Source: Sediminibacterium sp. (lineage in GTDB: Bacteria; Bacteroidota; Bacteroidia; Chitinophagales; Chitinophagaceae). From it: a stretch of DNA of 7,119 nt. Position 1 is the stretch's first letter. Each line of letters begins with the position of its first letter. Position numbers and translations under genes: made by a program. Under the pieces are notes generated by a model. It ran no database searches. It had not been told where the DNA came from and worked only from the letters and a program-made list of their open reading frames with translations. Of the stretch, positions 6,757 to 7,119 are shown piece by piece. The stretch covers positions 1 through 7,119 of the forward strand of contig JALRFB010000046.1 in NCBI GenBank assembly GCA_023256555.1. The letters are read 5' to 3'.

Positions 6757-7119
6757 ATGGAAAGAATTTACTTTGACAATGCAGCTACTACAGCACTGGA
6801 TCCACAAGTTTTAGAGGCCATGATGCCTTATTTAACAGAAAAATTTGGGAACCCCTCGTCCATTTATAGCTATGGCAGAGAAACCAGAATGGCAGTGGAA
6901 CAGGCAAGAAAATCTGTTGCAAAAAATTTGGGTGCAAAGCCTGCTGAAATATTTTTCACTAGTGGCGGTACAGAAAGTAGTAATACGATATTGAATGCAG
7001 CAATTGTTGATTTACATTGCAAACATATTATTAGCTCTCCTATTGAGCATCATGCCACTTTGCATACAGTAGAACATTTAGCTAAAACTCATGGAGTGAA
7101 ATTGTCATGGGTAAATATT
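6757..7119 (+). CDS. Cysteine desulfurase (IscS/NifS-type), N-terminal part only
   Basis: 121 codons are open from the ATG at 6757 to the right edge. The start MERIYFDNAATT is the classic class V aminotransferase opening (DNAATT at 7-12). FGNPSSIYSYGR (30-41), the PLP phosphate-binding SGGTESSN (69-76) and SPIEHHA (94-100) follow; His98 corresponds to the PLP-stacking histidine of IscS. The enzyme takes sulfur from cysteine, leaving alanine, for Fe-S cluster assembly and tRNA thiolation, and works in the cytoplasm with PLP. The Schiff-base lysine and the catalytic cysteine loop lie beyond the window, so class I (IscS/NifS) versus other subtypes and integrity cannot be fully confirmed, though the N-terminus reads as IscS/NifS rather than SufS. 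It begins 6 bases after the mutase stop. The GGG directly before the ATG is too close to act as a normal ribosome binding site. Confidence 0.93.
   Translation, partial: MERIYFDNAATTALDPQVLEAMMPYLTEKFGNPSSIYSYGRETRMAVEQARKSVAKNLGAKPAEIFFTSGGTESSNTILNAAIVDLHCKHIISSPIEHHATLHTVEHLAKTHGVKLSWVNI

Noticed and set aside
1..7119. Mobile element, CRISPR array, defence island, tRNA or rRNA in the window
   Set aside because: I found no transposase or integrase, no regularly spaced repeats, no RNA gene pattern, and almost all bases are taken by the seven genes; codon and base use look even across them.

Overview
This 7.1 kb window looks like ordinary chromosome from an AT-rich member of the Bacteroidota, most likely near the Chitinophagaceae (e.g. 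Sediminibacterium-like relatives). The reasons are the absence of clear Shine-Dalgarno sequences before starts, elements resembling the Bacteroidota promoter pattern (TTTG ... TAnnTTTG), and protein variants typical of that phylum: an M1 peptidase with GMEYP in place of GAMEN, a PAP2 phosphatase with SSHAANHFG, a GlmM-like mutase with GEGNGG, and a DUF6702-type protein. The genus is an inference. I see no mobile element, CRISPR array, RNA gene or sizeable repeat. No gene-free stretch exceeds 61 bases.

Layout. (1) Minus strand, 1-2536: a HupE/UreJ-type membrane protein followed after 16 bases by a secreted M1-family zinc metallopeptidase, which runs off the left edge (644 residues visible). 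(2) Plus strand, 2596-3084: a small exported DUF6702-like protein, divergent from the HupE-like gene across 59 bases. (3) Minus strand, 3074-5306: a PAP2-family phosphatase overlapping the start of an ArnT-like family 39 glycosyltransferase. The glycosyltransferase converges on the DUF6702-like gene with an 11-base tail overlap. (4) Plus strand, 5368 to the right edge: a GlmM-like phosphoglucosamine mutase followed after 6 bases by the N-terminal 121 residues of a cysteine desulfurase.

How the genes may work together. HupE-like, DUF6702-like and M1 peptidase genes form a tight envelope cluster; a shared metal-related role is possible but unproven. PAP2 and the ArnT-like enzyme fit lipid-linked sugar transfer at the inner membrane, for example lipid A or other envelope glycan modification with recycling of the lipid carrier. 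GlmM supplies glucosamine-1-phosphate for UDP-GlcNAc, hence peptidoglycan and lipid A. The cysteine desulfurase supplies sulfur for Fe-S clusters and tRNA thiolation.

Nothing here is clearly a new biological system. The best lead is the HupE-like/DUF6702-like/M1 neighbourhood, and especially the idea that the DUF6702-like protein is a stand-alone version of the extracytoplasmic domain fused to some HupE/UreJ proteins.
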